NCBI RefSeq assembly: GCF_000317435.1
Contig: NC_019751.1
Location: 3,534,001-3,598,000 of the forward strand
Reading direction: 5' to 3'
Length of the DNA: 64,000 nt
Source: Calothrix sp. PCC 6303
Lineage (GTDB): Bacteria; Cyanobacteriota; Cyanobacteriia; Cyanobacteriales; Nostocaceae
Shown here: positions 46,794 through 56,029 of the stretch, piece after piece
How the letters are laid out: the number at the start of each line of letters is the position of its first letter
Numbering within the stretch: position 1 is the first letter of the stretch
Program-made: the position numbers and the translations under genes
Notes under the pieces: generated by a model
What the model saw: the letters and a program-made list of their open reading frames with translations, nothing else
What the model was told of the DNA's origin: nothing
Databases searched by the model: none

Positions 46794-47951
46794 TTAAAGC
46801 AAGTCTGCTGGATCTGCTGAGTGTAATTTTCCCATAGCGATCGCACCAGAAACAAAACACATGATTAACGTGAGCAAGAAAATATTTATGCAACGTTCTA
46901 ATGTCATAATTACGGGTAGCATGGTTGCACTTGCAGCTAAGGCATAAAACCCAGATGCTAAGATCAATCCTGGAAAGTAGCCAAGTACAGCTAAGAACAT
47001 AGCTTCCTGTGCTAAAACCCCCAACAGATAATTGTTAGTGTATCCCATAGCCTTGAGCATGGCATATTCTGAGAGGTGTGCAGCAACATCAGAGTAGAGA
47101 ATTTGGTAAACAATTACACTACCCACCATAAAAGAAACAATTACCCCAACGCCAAAAATAAAGCCAATGGGTGTTGTTTTTGACCAATAATTCCTCTCGA
47201 CATCAATAAAACCTTGTGGTGTTAAAACCCTGACATTATCTGATAACCCTGTTTGTAGAGTTTGGATTACCTGTTGAGGATTTGCACCGGGTTTTAATTT
47301 AACTAACCCGACTGCAATTTGATTTGCTTGATGACTGGGAAAAACTCGTAAAAATGTTAAATCACTGGTGATAATACTGCCTGAACTAGCAAAGGATTTA
47401 CCCAAGCTAAATAAACCTTTGATTAAAACTGTCACCTCATTGATATTAAGTTCAACCTGAGATTGCTGTTGAAGTAAATCAATAATTTTTGGGAAAGCAG
47501 CCTGATCAAAAAGTACTTGGTTGAGTATTTGTAGTTGGCTACGATTAGCATCAAATTCTGGAAAAGCCAGGATTTTATTTGCCGGATCAGTTCCCACAAT
47601 CAAAATTGTCTGTAAACTATGTGTTTCCAGATTATTCCATTTACCTAAACCAATATAGACAGGACTAACAGATTCTACACCTGCATAGCCCCTTGCTTGA
47701 TAGAGAAAATCTTGAGAAAAATCTCGAATTGAATAAATGGTTTCAAAATTCCGACTTACAACAACTAAATCAGTATTAAAATGCTTATGAAGTGCGATTG
47801 AACTATCAAATAATGCCCCTTCAAATCCCATCTGAGCAAACATAAGAATATCTGCGAAGGCAATTCCAGCTAAAGCAACTGCCAAACGCATTTTTTCCTT
47901 CATTAATTGCTGCCATGCTAAAGGAATTTTGCCGAAAAATCTACGCAGCAT
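46794..47951 (-). CDS. DevC-type ABC transporter permease
   Basis: A MacB/FtsX-fold permease of 385 residues with four membrane segments: one near the N-terminus (LAVALAGIAFADILMFAQMG) and three in the last 130 residues (FIFGVGVIVSFMVGSVIVYQ, AMFLAVLGYFPGLILASGFY, MTLERCINIFLLTLIMCFVS). The loop between is a periplasmic domain. The DevC-like features are IPLAWQQLMKEKMRLAVALA and FNTDLVVVSRNFETIYSI. DevBCA exports heterocyst glycolipids in Nostoc, but paralogues have other roles. No devB or devA gene is beside it, which is unusual. Confidence 0.88.
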   Translation of the reverse strand: MLRRFFGKIPLAWQQLMKEKMRLAVALAGIAFADILMFAQMGFEGALFDSSIALHKHFNTDLVVVSRNFETIYSIRDFSQDFLYQARGYAGVESVSPVYIGLGKWNNLETHSLQTILIVGTDPANKILAFPEFDANRSQLQILNQVLFDQAAFPKIIDLLQQQSQVELNINEVTVLIKGLFSLGKSFASSGSIITSDLTFLRVFPSHQANQIAVGLVKLKPGANPQQVIQTLQTGLSDNVRVLTPQGFIDVERNYWSKTTPIGFIFGVGVIVSFMVGSVIVYQILYSDVAAHLSEYAMLKAMGYTNNYLLGVLAQEAMFLAVLGYFPGLILASGFYALAASATMLPVIMTLERCINIFLLTLIMCFVSGAIAMGKLHSADPADLL

Positions 47952-48045
47952 TTATTCAGATTCTCCAAGAGGTGATACCATTTCACAAAATTGTTGATAC
48001 GAATAATGGTTTCCTGGCTATTAGCTATTAACCGTTAGCTGAAAC

Positions 48046-48134
48046 CCCCTGCCTTCCCTGCTCCCTTGCCTCCCCTGCCTCCCCTGCCTCCCCTGCTTCC
48101 CCTGCTCCTTTGCCTCCCCTGCCTCCCCTGCCCC
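48046..48134. repeat. Degenerate 9-bp tandem repeat GCCTCCCCT
   Basis: About nine imperfect copies of GCCTCCCCT fill the spacer between the K+ channel and devC genes. On the transcribed strand it is a purine tract (AGGGGAGGC). Shorter tracts of similar style are at 60187-60229 and 62608-62630, and around 45242. Confidence 0.85.
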
Positions 48135-49211
48135 TTACCTATTCTTCGAGCGGCGCATTTTTTTAGTAGTGATAGGTTCGAGAATTTGGTTAAGGCTGCT
48201 TAATTGTTCACCCGTTCCCATGCAAATCAGTAAATCACCTGACATTAAAATCGTATCGCCTGTTGGTCCACCAATTAGGGTGCCGTCAGAGCGGCGGATT
48301 GCTAGTACTAAAGCGCCAGAGTGCGATCGCAATCTGGCTTTTTCCAAGGTTTGTCCTACAAACGGACAAACTAAGGGGTCAATTAGTAACTCCTCCATGT
48401 ATAGTTGACGATCTGTACCGTTGAGAACCCCATCCACAAAATCCATCACGCGTGGACGTAATGCAGCCGCAGCCATCCGTTTTCCACCAGTGATGTAGGG
48501 TGAAACTACTGCATCTGCACCTGCACGCTTTAACTTTTTCACAGCTTCCTCTGTACCTGCACGAGCGATCGCGCGAATTTCTGGATTCAGTGTTTTCGAC
48601 GAAAGTAGTATGTATAAATTTTCAGCATCTGATGGTAATGCTGCTACGATGCAAACCGCCCTCTCAATGCCTACACGTAATAAAGTTTCATCAAGTGTCG
48701 CATCACCTTGGTAGATAATATACCCTTCATTTTGAGCAACCCGAACTGAATCTGTCTCTGTATCAACGATTACAAATGACACACCCTCCGCCTGAAATTC
48801 CTTAGCAATTTGACGACCAGTCCGACTAAATCCACAAATAATGTAATGATCAAACAGGGATTCCATCAATCGTTGTTGCTGTTGCACCCGAATTCCTTCC
48901 TGAAAATAGCCTTGAATTACTGCTTCTGTAAATCGATTAACGATATAACCAATTACAACCACACCCATCAAAATCAGGGCAATAGTAAATAGCCGACCTC
49001 GATTACCCAGCGGTTGTGTTTCTCCATAACCGACAGTGGCAAGGGTAATTACTGTCATGTATGCCGCATCTTCCCATGACCAGCCCTCTACAAAGTGGTA
49101 CCACGAAGTCCCAATCAGAGAAACACCAATTAGAGCTAACGTACCTGCCATTAACTCTTTTTGGATACGCCTATATTTTAATTCAAGGGTGGAATAAACA
49201 GTTCTTTTCAC
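48135..49211 (-). CDS. Potassium channel with RCK (TrkA-N/TrkA-C) domains
   Basis: A two-transmembrane, MthK/Kch-like channel (358 residues from GTG 49211, which has AAGG upstream; an earlier GTG at 49229 adds six residues). Order: helix 1 (AGTLALIGVSLIGTSWYHFV), pore loop with selectivity filter TLATVGYGE, helix 2 (LFTIALILMGVVVIGYIV), then the TrkA-N Rossmann domain (HYIICGFSRTGRQIAKEF, with VIVDTETD) and a TrkA-C domain (EELLIDPLVCPFVGQTLEKA). It lets K+ cross the cytoplasmic membrane under ligand control. It lies 183 bases upstream of devC. Confidence 0.92.
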   Translation of the reverse strand: MKRTVYSTLELKYRRIQKELMAGTLALIGVSLIGTSWYHFVEGWSWEDAAYMTVITLATVGYGETQPLGNRGRLFTIALILMGVVVIGYIVNRFTEAVIQGYFQEGIRVQQQQRLMESLFDHYIICGFSRTGRQIAKEFQAEGVSFVIVDTETDSVRVAQNEGYIIYQGDATLDETLLRVGIERAVCIVAALPSDAENLYILLSSKTLNPEIRAIARAGTEEAVKKLKRAGADAVVSPYITGGKRMAAAALRPRVMDFVDGVLNGTDRQLYMEELLIDPLVCPFVGQTLEKARLRSHSGALVLAIRRSDGTLIGGPTGDTILMSGDLLICMGTGEQLSSLNQILEPITTKKMRRSKNR

Positions 49212-49290
49212 CTTTATAACCCTTAACACTACTCACTATTCGCTACTCACTACTCGCTCCCCCCAACGATAATTTTTCCTACCCACCTGC

Positions 49291-51705
49291 TTACTGTTCA
49301 CTGTTCCCTATTAACACTAAATATATTCCCCAAATTGCCATAGCTCGCAAATAAGTACAAGCACGGAAAGTTCCAGTTGCAGTAATTGCTTCTGGAGTAC
49401 GGAACTGTAAGCCATTGTCGTAAATTTGTTGCACTACAACTTCCGTTAATTTCCAAGCTTCATCCTGCATTCCCATTTGCATCAAAAAGGCAGCCAAGCC
49501 AAAATTAATACCTGTCCACACTTCTAACGGATGAGTTGCTTTGGGGTTTTCTGGTGAACCATCGGGACGCAAACCATTTGCAGCGCCAAATTTGCCGTCG
49601 TTAAAGTTGATAAAACAAGCTTCGTAAACTGTTCGCACGGCAGAGATGGCACAATCGTGGGGGACAATATCAGCTAATTTCAGCAAACGGGCGTAAAATT
49701 GACCACATAACTGATCTGCCATCACTACATCCGAACCGCTTTCACTATCGAGACGATAGTATTGTCCATTCCAAAGTTTTTGTTGATAAATTGGGCGAGA
49801 TTTTGCCAGCCAGTCTGTATAAATTATCTTTTGGGCGGTAAGTTTTTCCTGATCTCCATGGTTTTCCAGCAAGATATCACAGATGGCAATAGCTGCTTCC
49901 AAAGCTGCTAACCATAACCCACCACAATAAGCGCTAACTCCCTGTAACTTCCAATCATCAAAGGTTTGATCGGGTGCGCCGGAATTTTCGGGGATACCAT
50001 CATGATCTTTGTCAAAGGCTTTAAGGTATTCTAGAGTTAATGCGATCGCGTCCCAGCATTCAGCCAGGAATTCTATATCTTTGCTACCTGTAAATACAAA
50101 ATCTCGGTATACTTGCAACACAAAGTCACTACCCAAGTCTTTCCACAAATTGCAATCTTGGTAACTGGTATAATTGGTTTTTTCCCACACATGTTCATTT
50201 GGCGCTCCTAAATCATGGGGTGTTGCCCCAGCAGCTTTACGGATAGCTAGGGGACTTTCGGCACCAATTGTGTAGTAGTAACCAATGACGCGGGTTTTCT
50301 CATCACTCGCCGGAATTGCCCGGGCAAATGCCCGCATCACGGCTTTTTCCAACTCAGGAAACAGCATCAACAACCCAAAGGAACCATACAACCGCACATC
50401 TAAGCTTTCATACCACCGATAATCCAAACATTCTAAAACTGCAAACTGCCCCACAGGATCTTTGGGTGATGCTGCACTCCACAAAGTACCCCCAGCAGTT
50501 AAATCGTAAAGTTCGTTGAACAAAGCCATCTTCATCCAATCTGGTAAATCATGGCGATTGAGTATCGGTTTTTGCCATGTCTGAATTTTTTCTAACCAAT
50601 CTCGGTATTGTTCTAAAGCTGTTTCGGCAATTTGTAATGCATTTTTGCCATTACTACCAAAAAAATCAGTGTATCTACGATTGTAATTTACTCCCGCAGC
50701 AAATTCTGTCACCGGGAAATCCCAAGTCAAAACAAAAGGAACTTCTAGGGTTTCTCCAGGTTGCAAAGTCAAGCGCACAGCTAAAGCACCCGCCAATCGT
50801 TCATCTGTTGCAGGTGTGGCATCTTGGTAATTACTTAAAGAACCATCTGCGGCGAAACTTTGCCAAATTTCCTCCCCGTTACCAGTGGGATTCCAGCGAG
50901 AATGGGAAAATATTTCGACTCCTGCCTGCTTACTGGTGAGAAAACACCATTGCCCATCGCCTTCTTGAACTACTTCACCACTAATACCGCTTAAAACAAC
51001 CCCTATGGTGTTACCATTGTCAACTATTTCGTTAAAATTACCTTGACTTTGACCCAAACGTGGCTGATATTCATACACAGGGCTACCATCATCCCGTACT
51101 ATCACTTCTGGAGATTTGGAAGTATTAGTAAACCAACCCACCATATTTTCCCAGGTAAGCATAATACTCAGAGTAATGGGTGCATTGGTGGGATTATGTA
51201 AATTCCACAAAAATACAGCCACTGGATAACTAGATTCTTGGTAATTATCAGCCCAAATTGGTGAAAACTGCTGACAGGTAATATTTGCTTGATATACTCC
51301 CCCATATTCAAACCAACTACGGGGATATAAAGCATGGTAAGTTCCCGTATTTTGTTCTGGAGAACTTTGGGGGTAATATTTCCAGCTTTGCAATGTTCCA
51401 TCTGCGGGTGCTGCTGTAGCTAAAGCATAAGCTTGGGATGACTCACCAACCGACTCAAACAGACTAAATTGACAAGCGGGAATATTTTTGAACACATGTT
51501 CCCCACCATCAATATGCCAGAAATTAAAATCTCCACCATGCGATCGCCCAATGCAACCAGCGCCAAATCCACCTAGAGGCATTCCATGCCAGGGACCATC
51601 ATCAATATTACTGGCATAGCGCACAGTATAAGGCTTTTCCCAACCTAAACCGATGGGACGATTCCAAGTTACAGGAGGAATTGTTGAGGAAGACTGAGTT
51701 CTCAT
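49291..51705 (-). CDS. GH116 glycoside hydrolase (beta-glucosidase/glucosylceramidase type)
   Basis: An 804-residue protein related to mammalian GBA2 and bacterial GH116. The N-terminal beta-sandwich shows DGPWHGMPLGGFGAGCIGRS and FNFWHIDGGEHVF; the C-terminal (alpha/alpha)6 barrel shows APNEHVWEKTNYTSYQ, LWKDLGSDFVLQVYRDF, DHDGIPENSGAPDQTFDDW and GVSAYCGGLWLAALEA. The Glu nucleophile and Asp acid/base of this family fall in these barrel motifs. No signal peptide is seen, so it is probably cytosolic. It could act on glucosides, glucolipids or beta-glucan fragments. Alone on its strand here. Confidence 0.9.
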   Translation of the reverse strand: MRTQSSSTIPPVTWNRPIGLGWEKPYTVRYASNIDDGPWHGMPLGGFGAGCIGRSHGGDFNFWHIDGGEHVFKNIPACQFSLFESVGESSQAYALATAAPADGTLQSWKYYPQSSPEQNTGTYHALYPRSWFEYGGVYQANITCQQFSPIWADNYQESSYPVAVFLWNLHNPTNAPITLSIMLTWENMVGWFTNTSKSPEVIVRDDGSPVYEYQPRLGQSQGNFNEIVDNGNTIGVVLSGISGEVVQEGDGQWCFLTSKQAGVEIFSHSRWNPTGNGEEIWQSFAADGSLSNYQDATPATDERLAGALAVRLTLQPGETLEVPFVLTWDFPVTEFAAGVNYNRRYTDFFGSNGKNALQIAETALEQYRDWLEKIQTWQKPILNRHDLPDWMKMALFNELYDLTAGGTLWSAASPKDPVGQFAVLECLDYRWYESLDVRLYGSFGLLMLFPELEKAVMRAFARAIPASDEKTRVIGYYYTIGAESPLAIRKAAGATPHDLGAPNEHVWEKTNYTSYQDCNLWKDLGSDFVLQVYRDFVFTGSKDIEFLAECWDAIALTLEYLKAFDKDHDGIPENSGAPDQTFDDWKLQGVSAYCGGLWLAALEAAIAICDILLENHGDQEKLTAQKIIYTDWLAKSRPIYQQKLWNGQYYRLDSESGSDVVMADQLCGQFYARLLKLADIVPHDCAISAVRTVYEACFINFNDGKFGAANGLRPDGSPENPKATHPLEVWTGINFGLAAFLMQMGMQDEAWKLTEVVVQQIYDNGLQFRTPEAITATGTFRACTYLRAMAIWGIYLVLIGNSEQ

Positions 51706-51901
51706 TGCGTCATTTTTTTAGCTTGTACTCAAGCGAAGACTAGCGCGATGTGAGATTTTTCTCAAGCTACCGCAGTCAATTGTATGTTTATTCCACACGA
51801 ATGGTTACACCTACAACAATTGAAATATTGCTAATATTGCGAATTTAATGCTGTAATTTTGCTAAAATAAGCCCAAGATTAACTGATGCCAGATCAATTC
51901 T

Positions 51902-52582
51902 ATGACCATAGCCGAAGAATTAGAATCTCAGCAAGGCATCTCCAGTGATGTGATATTTCCTCCTGGTGATTTATATAGCGATGAACCTCCCTTGGAAACA
52001 GAACTGCATCTGCGACAAATAATTTTACTTTTAACCTGTTTAGAATGGCTGTGGAAAGATAGAAATGATTTTTATGCAGCCGGAAACCTAACTATCTACT
52101 ATAGTCCCCGACAACTCAAATCAGAATTCTTCCGAGGACCAGATTTCTTTGTCGTCTTGGGATGTGAACGTAAAACCCGTAAAAGTTGGGTAGTTTGGGA
52201 AGAAGATGGCAAATACCCGAATTTGATTTTGGAGATACTTTCTGACTCAACAGCCAAAACAGATAGAGGTTTAAAAAAGGAAATTTATCAAGATACTTTC
52301 CGCACCCCTGATTATTTTTGGTTTGATCCATATACACAAGAATTTGCCGGGTTTCATTTAGTTGATGGAGAATATCAACCTCTGCAAGCAAATGAACAAG
52401 GATATTTGTGGAGTCAACAATTAGGATTATATTTGGGAATTTACCAGGGTTTATTGCGGTTGTTTACAACAGATGGGAAATTAGTTCCGACACCTGAAGA
52501 AACAGCACAAAAGTCTGAACAAAAAGCAGAACGTTTGGCAGCAAAACTCCGAGAATTAAATATTGATCCAGATACAATTTAG
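51902..52582 (+). CDS. Uma2-family (DUF820) putative endonuclease
   Basis: A 226-residue PD-(D/E)XK-fold protein, a family greatly expanded in cyanobacteria. The core reads RGPDFFVVLG (the PD), then PNLILEILSDSTAKTDRGLK with E-I-L and K. After that come YWFDPYTQEFAGFHL and the short C-terminal coiled coil (EQKAERLAAKLRELNID). Function is unknown; nuclease activity is inferred from the fold and the residues kept here. It is convergent with the GIY-YIG gene, with a 19-base gap. Confidence 0.88.
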   Translation: MTIAEELESQQGISSDVIFPPGDLYSDEPPLETELHLRQIILLLTCLEWLWKDRNDFYAAGNLTIYYSPRQLKSEFFRGPDFFVVLGCERKTRKSWVVWEEDGKYPNLILEILSDSTAKTDRGLKKEIYQDTFRTPDYFWFDPYTQEFAGFHLVDGEYQPLQANEQGYLWSQQLGLYLGIYQGLLRLFTTDGKLVPTPEETAQKSEQKAERLAAKLRELNIDPDTI

Positions 52583-52601
52583 ACTGTCAAAGTTGGTTAG
52601 T

Positions 52602-53153
52602 TTACGATTTCAAATCCAATAATCCCTCTTCTTTTAACTTGGGATTAAATCTAACTTGTGTCTGTAAACCTCGTGCTGCCAAAACTTGTAATATTTCTGC
52701 TTCTACACGCCGCGCTACATTTTTCAAAATTTTCATTTTCCCAATTTCATCATGGATGGGATTTTCAAAATTAGCTTTTTCTTCAGCATTCATCATGGCT
52801 TTGGCATTAATTGCCTGTGTCCATTTTTCTTTGGCATCACCATTACCTACAGGTACATTGCCATTTTCAGCAATCCAAGCTTTTTCAATAGTTTCTAAAA
52901 TAGTACGGTTGGGACGTTCAATTGTTTGGGCTTTTATCCAATAGCAATTCTCTGGTTGACGTACTAAATGCTGTCTTAAACTGACGTAAATATCTCGTGA
53001 ATAGCCGACAAATTGAAGGATTTTAGCTTGATTGAAAATAGCATAAACGCCAATTCTACCTTGAAATTCCTCTGGTATTTGACCGTTACTATCTATATAA
53101 GGGATTTCTGGTAAATCCTGTAATTTAATTATATTTTGTTCGTCTTGATCCAT
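52602..53153 (-). CDS. GIY-YIG nuclease-family protein
   Basis: A 183-residue protein with a GIY-YIG-like N-terminal half: RIGVYAIFNQ, then ILQFVGYSRDIYVSLRQHL (GVY...FVG, Arg in SRD), and the metal-site Glu in ILETIEKAWIAENG. The C-terminal part is helical (EEKANFENPIHDEIGKMKIL) and typical of cyanobacterial and plant GIY-YIG proteins. The true catalytic Tyr pair is only partly kept (second Tyr replaced in FVG), so activity is uncertain. Small gap to a convergent Uma2 gene. Confidence 0.8.
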   Translation of the reverse strand: MDQDEQNIIKLQDLPEIPYIDSNGQIPEEFQGRIGVYAIFNQAKILQFVGYSRDIYVSLRQHLVRQPENCYWIKAQTIERPNRTILETIEKAWIAENGNVPVGNGDAKEKWTQAINAKAMMNAEEKANFENPIHDEIGKMKILKNVARRVEAEILQVLAARGLQTQVRFNPKLKEEGLLDLKS

Positions 53154-53329
53154 TTTTAGTTATTAGTTGAGTTTTAGGCGATGCAGTTGGCAGTTTATGC
53201 GATACCACGAAGTGGTTGCCAAGGGCATCGCATATTTTAGATCAATCCTATATTACCAAGGAACTAGCTCAGGCACTTGGATAAAATTTGTTTTAATTCA
53301 TCTGCTATCTGACTTAAACGCAATTAAAA

Positions 53330-53355
53330 AGCCCAGTTTATCGATAAACTGGGCT
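53330..53355 (-). terminator. Terminator of the cellulose operon
   Basis: A perfect 26-base palindrome (arms AGCCCAGTTTATC and GATAAACTGGGCT) 15 bases after the bcsA stop. On the minus strand it runs into TTTTTAATT. This is the strongest intrinsic terminator in the window. The rest of 53154-53329 shows no gene. Confidence 0.85.
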
Positions 53356-53370
53356 GGAAGTAAGATTTAA

Positions 53371-55968
53371 TTACAAACTCTGCAACAGTTCTTTCACTTT
53401 AGGGGATTGCCGTTCTTGGAATTTATCAGGGAAAGTCAACTCAATAGAAACTTTCCCATTTGCTTCTTCTTTAACTGAAGTAATTTCGGCAACAAAGCGA
53501 GTGGTAGCATCGCTTTGAGGATTTCCACCCAAAACTAAGCCCACCAGAGGTTTGGTATTTTGCATTGACTTGAAATCTTGCTGATTCAGCACTCTATCTG
53601 AAGTCACAGCCTTTTTTCCTTCCAATTCTAAGCGCAAACCCGTGACCCCCAACTCTGTGGCGACACCAGGAAAGAAGTTACCATCCCAGTAAATTTGACC
53701 TGATGTCACTACCTGTTTGCGGATCTTTTTCCGAGGAGGTGATTTCATATCCCGCAAAGAGCGATTTAAACTAGTAGCCAAAAAGCCCAAAGAGGCAATG
53801 GGGCGATCAGTATTTTCACGGTTCTGGGAGTACCATTCCCGCACATCAGAGTAGAGAACCATCACCAGAGCGTCTTTTTGTTCGCGGCTGAGATCGATAA
53901 AATCCACTGCTAGGTGAGTTTCTTGGTCGTTGATGGGGGATAAACGGGCAACTCTTGCTGTCACCGTCACCCTTGCTGAAAAGTCCCCCAGAACCTCGAT
54001 TTGTACCTCATCTGGGAGATTGGGCCAAGATTCCAAGGAAATTAAGCAGCCTGTTTCCGAAATGTTTACTGTTTCCCCCATAATAGTGATGTTATCACTG
54101 GTAATAATTACCGGGAGATGGCGCTGTAAACGGTGAGCCGTGCGAATTTGGGGTTGTTCAAAACCAACTAATAAAGCAGCGGTTAACAAGATGAGGTTAA
54201 AACCAGACCACATGGTATTAACTAATACTGCTTGCCAATCTTCAGGGCGAAGTAATAACCAGTAGGGAACTGCTAGGAGTGAAGCAACAACTAAAACAGC
54301 AACGACACCGAGAGACCGCATTGAACGCCAGTCGAATGTCCGCTTGCTAATATTCCCCCCTTTATCAGTCACATTGAATGAACCAAGTTTAGGGTTAACA
54401 AGTGCCAGTAAAGTCACCCATCCTGCTTGGAATGACATGACAAACTCAAAAATTTCGTTCCAGAAGGAGAATCTTACATGCTTGTAGATGATGTAGTTGG
54501 TACCTAAGGAAAGAATAATGTGGGGTACAGCATAGGCTAGGGTTTCAATACCTAGACCTTGAACAGAGTTGATGCCAAATAGTAAGAAGAGCGTTGGCGC
54601 GATCGCATAAACTAACCGTGGGTACCCATACAAGAAGTGGGATGTGGCACTTAAATAACAAATTCGTTGTGCGAGGTTGAGTTTGAGTTTGGGGTTGAAT
54701 ATGGGGTTTTCTAACCGCAAAATTTGCGCCATTCCCCTAGCCCATCTTACCTGCTGTCCTACATACGCCGAAAATGTATCTGGTGCTAAACCTGCCACCA
54801 TGATTTTATCGTAGTACACCGACCGATAACCCTTTGAATGCAATCGCAGTGCTGTGTGACAATCCTCTGTCACAGTTTCCACCGCAATCCCCCCCACTTC
54901 CAAAGCGTGATTTTTACGAATAATTGCCGCTGAACCACAGAAAAAGGCAGCATTCCAAAAGTCATTTCCTTTTTGTAGCACCTTGTAGAAGAGTTCGTTA
55001 CCCACCGGAATCCGACCCTCTGTAACTAAGTTGCGCTCAAAGGGATCAGGGTTATAAAACCAGTGCGGTGTCTGCACAAATGAAACCTTCGGATCGTAAA
55101 AGAAACCAACAGTGTGCATCAAAAATTGTCGTGATGGGATGTGATCACAATCCAGAATCATCACCAAATCACCTTTGGTTTTGTGGAAAGCAGTATTGAT
55201 GTTACCTGCCTTCGCATGTTCGTTGTTGTCCCGTGTCATGTGGATACAACCAACTTCTTCGCACATTTGCCGCAGATCTTCCCTTCTTACCCGCATTTGC
55301 TCATAACGTGGATCGTCTGATTTGTAGCGTTCTGGACGACCATCATCTAGAACATACACTGTTTTCTTCCCTGGTGCATAATCACAAGCCAAGGAAGCTA
55401 AAGCTGTCTTACGGACTAATTCCACATCTTCGTTGAAGGTGGGAATGTAGATATCAACGCTATACCATTCATCTTGGGGAATAGCTGTGAGTTCAACTGG
55501 TTGACGTTCTCGAATTTTCAGAGTTTGGAAATAGGCTAATACCAGCGTTAAAATCGCGTAAAGTTCAGCCGCATATAGCAGGGTACAGGCAAAACCATTA
55601 ATGAATGTATCAAAATTTAAGGTGTAGCTGGTGCGGTAATAGAGATACCGAAGGGTTGTGACTAAACTTAGCCACATCATAAACAAGTGATAATATTGAC
55701 TTATTTCCGCTGAAGATTCCCGTTCTTCAGCCTGAACCATAATTTGACCAAGGACAATCAGAAAGACTGCGATCGCACCTTGCTGCCAAACCTCTAGGGG
55801 AGTGATAATCAGGGGGATTGACAGTACCAACAACAGCAGCACAATCCACTTAAACTTTTTGATGCCAAGCTTTCCTAAGAATCGCTCAAAAAATGGCGGC
55901 ATTGAGTCAATCAGCCAATTGACAAAGTTGGGACGATTCGGTTGTCTGCGAGATGAAGAGGAAGACAT
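53371..55968 (-). CDS. bcsA: Cellulose synthase catalytic subunit (BcsA/CesA, GT2) with PilZ domain
   Basis: Polymerises UDP-glucose into beta-1,4-glucan and threads it through the inner membrane; 865 residues. N-terminal membrane helices (~37-150) precede the GT2 domain with D208/D209 (LDDGRPERY), D273-x-D275 (LDCDH), catalytic D369 (TEDCH) and QQVRW at 405-409. More helices follow (~425-600). The PilZ domain has both c-di-GMP motifs: RTAHR (609-613) and NISETG (635-640). A second PilZ-like fold without motifs (IYWDGNFFPGVATELGVTGL) ends the protein. Last gene of the operon, 61 bases after bcsB. Confidence 0.96.
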   Translation of the reverse strand: MSSSSSRRQPNRPNFVNWLIDSMPPFFERFLGKLGIKKFKWIVLLLLVLSIPLIITPLEVWQQGAIAVFLIVLGQIMVQAEERESSAEISQYYHLFMMWLSLVTTLRYLYYRTSYTLNFDTFINGFACTLLYAAELYAILTLVLAYFQTLKIRERQPVELTAIPQDEWYSVDIYIPTFNEDVELVRKTALASLACDYAPGKKTVYVLDDGRPERYKSDDPRYEQMRVRREDLRQMCEEVGCIHMTRDNNEHAKAGNINTAFHKTKGDLVMILDCDHIPSRQFLMHTVGFFYDPKVSFVQTPHWFYNPDPFERNLVTEGRIPVGNELFYKVLQKGNDFWNAAFFCGSAAIIRKNHALEVGGIAVETVTEDCHTALRLHSKGYRSVYYDKIMVAGLAPDTFSAYVGQQVRWARGMAQILRLENPIFNPKLKLNLAQRICYLSATSHFLYGYPRLVYAIAPTLFLLFGINSVQGLGIETLAYAVPHIILSLGTNYIIYKHVRFSFWNEIFEFVMSFQAGWVTLLALVNPKLGSFNVTDKGGNISKRTFDWRSMRSLGVVAVLVVASLLAVPYWLLLRPEDWQAVLVNTMWSGFNLILLTAALLVGFEQPQIRTAHRLQRHLPVIITSDNITIMGETVNISETGCLISLESWPNLPDEVQIEVLGDFSARVTVTARVARLSPINDQETHLAVDFIDLSREQKDALVMVLYSDVREWYSQNRENTDRPIASLGFLATSLNRSLRDMKSPPRKKIRKQVVTSGQIYWDGNFFPGVATELGVTGLRLELEGKKAVTSDRVLNQQDFKSMQNTKPLVGLVLGGNPQSDATTRFVAEITSVKEEANGKVSIELTFPDKFQERQSPKVKELLQSL

Positions 55969-56029
55969 ATTGGTTTAGGAGTAAGGTTAAGAAATTGGGG
56001 AAAATGGGGAAATAATTCCCCACCTGGAT

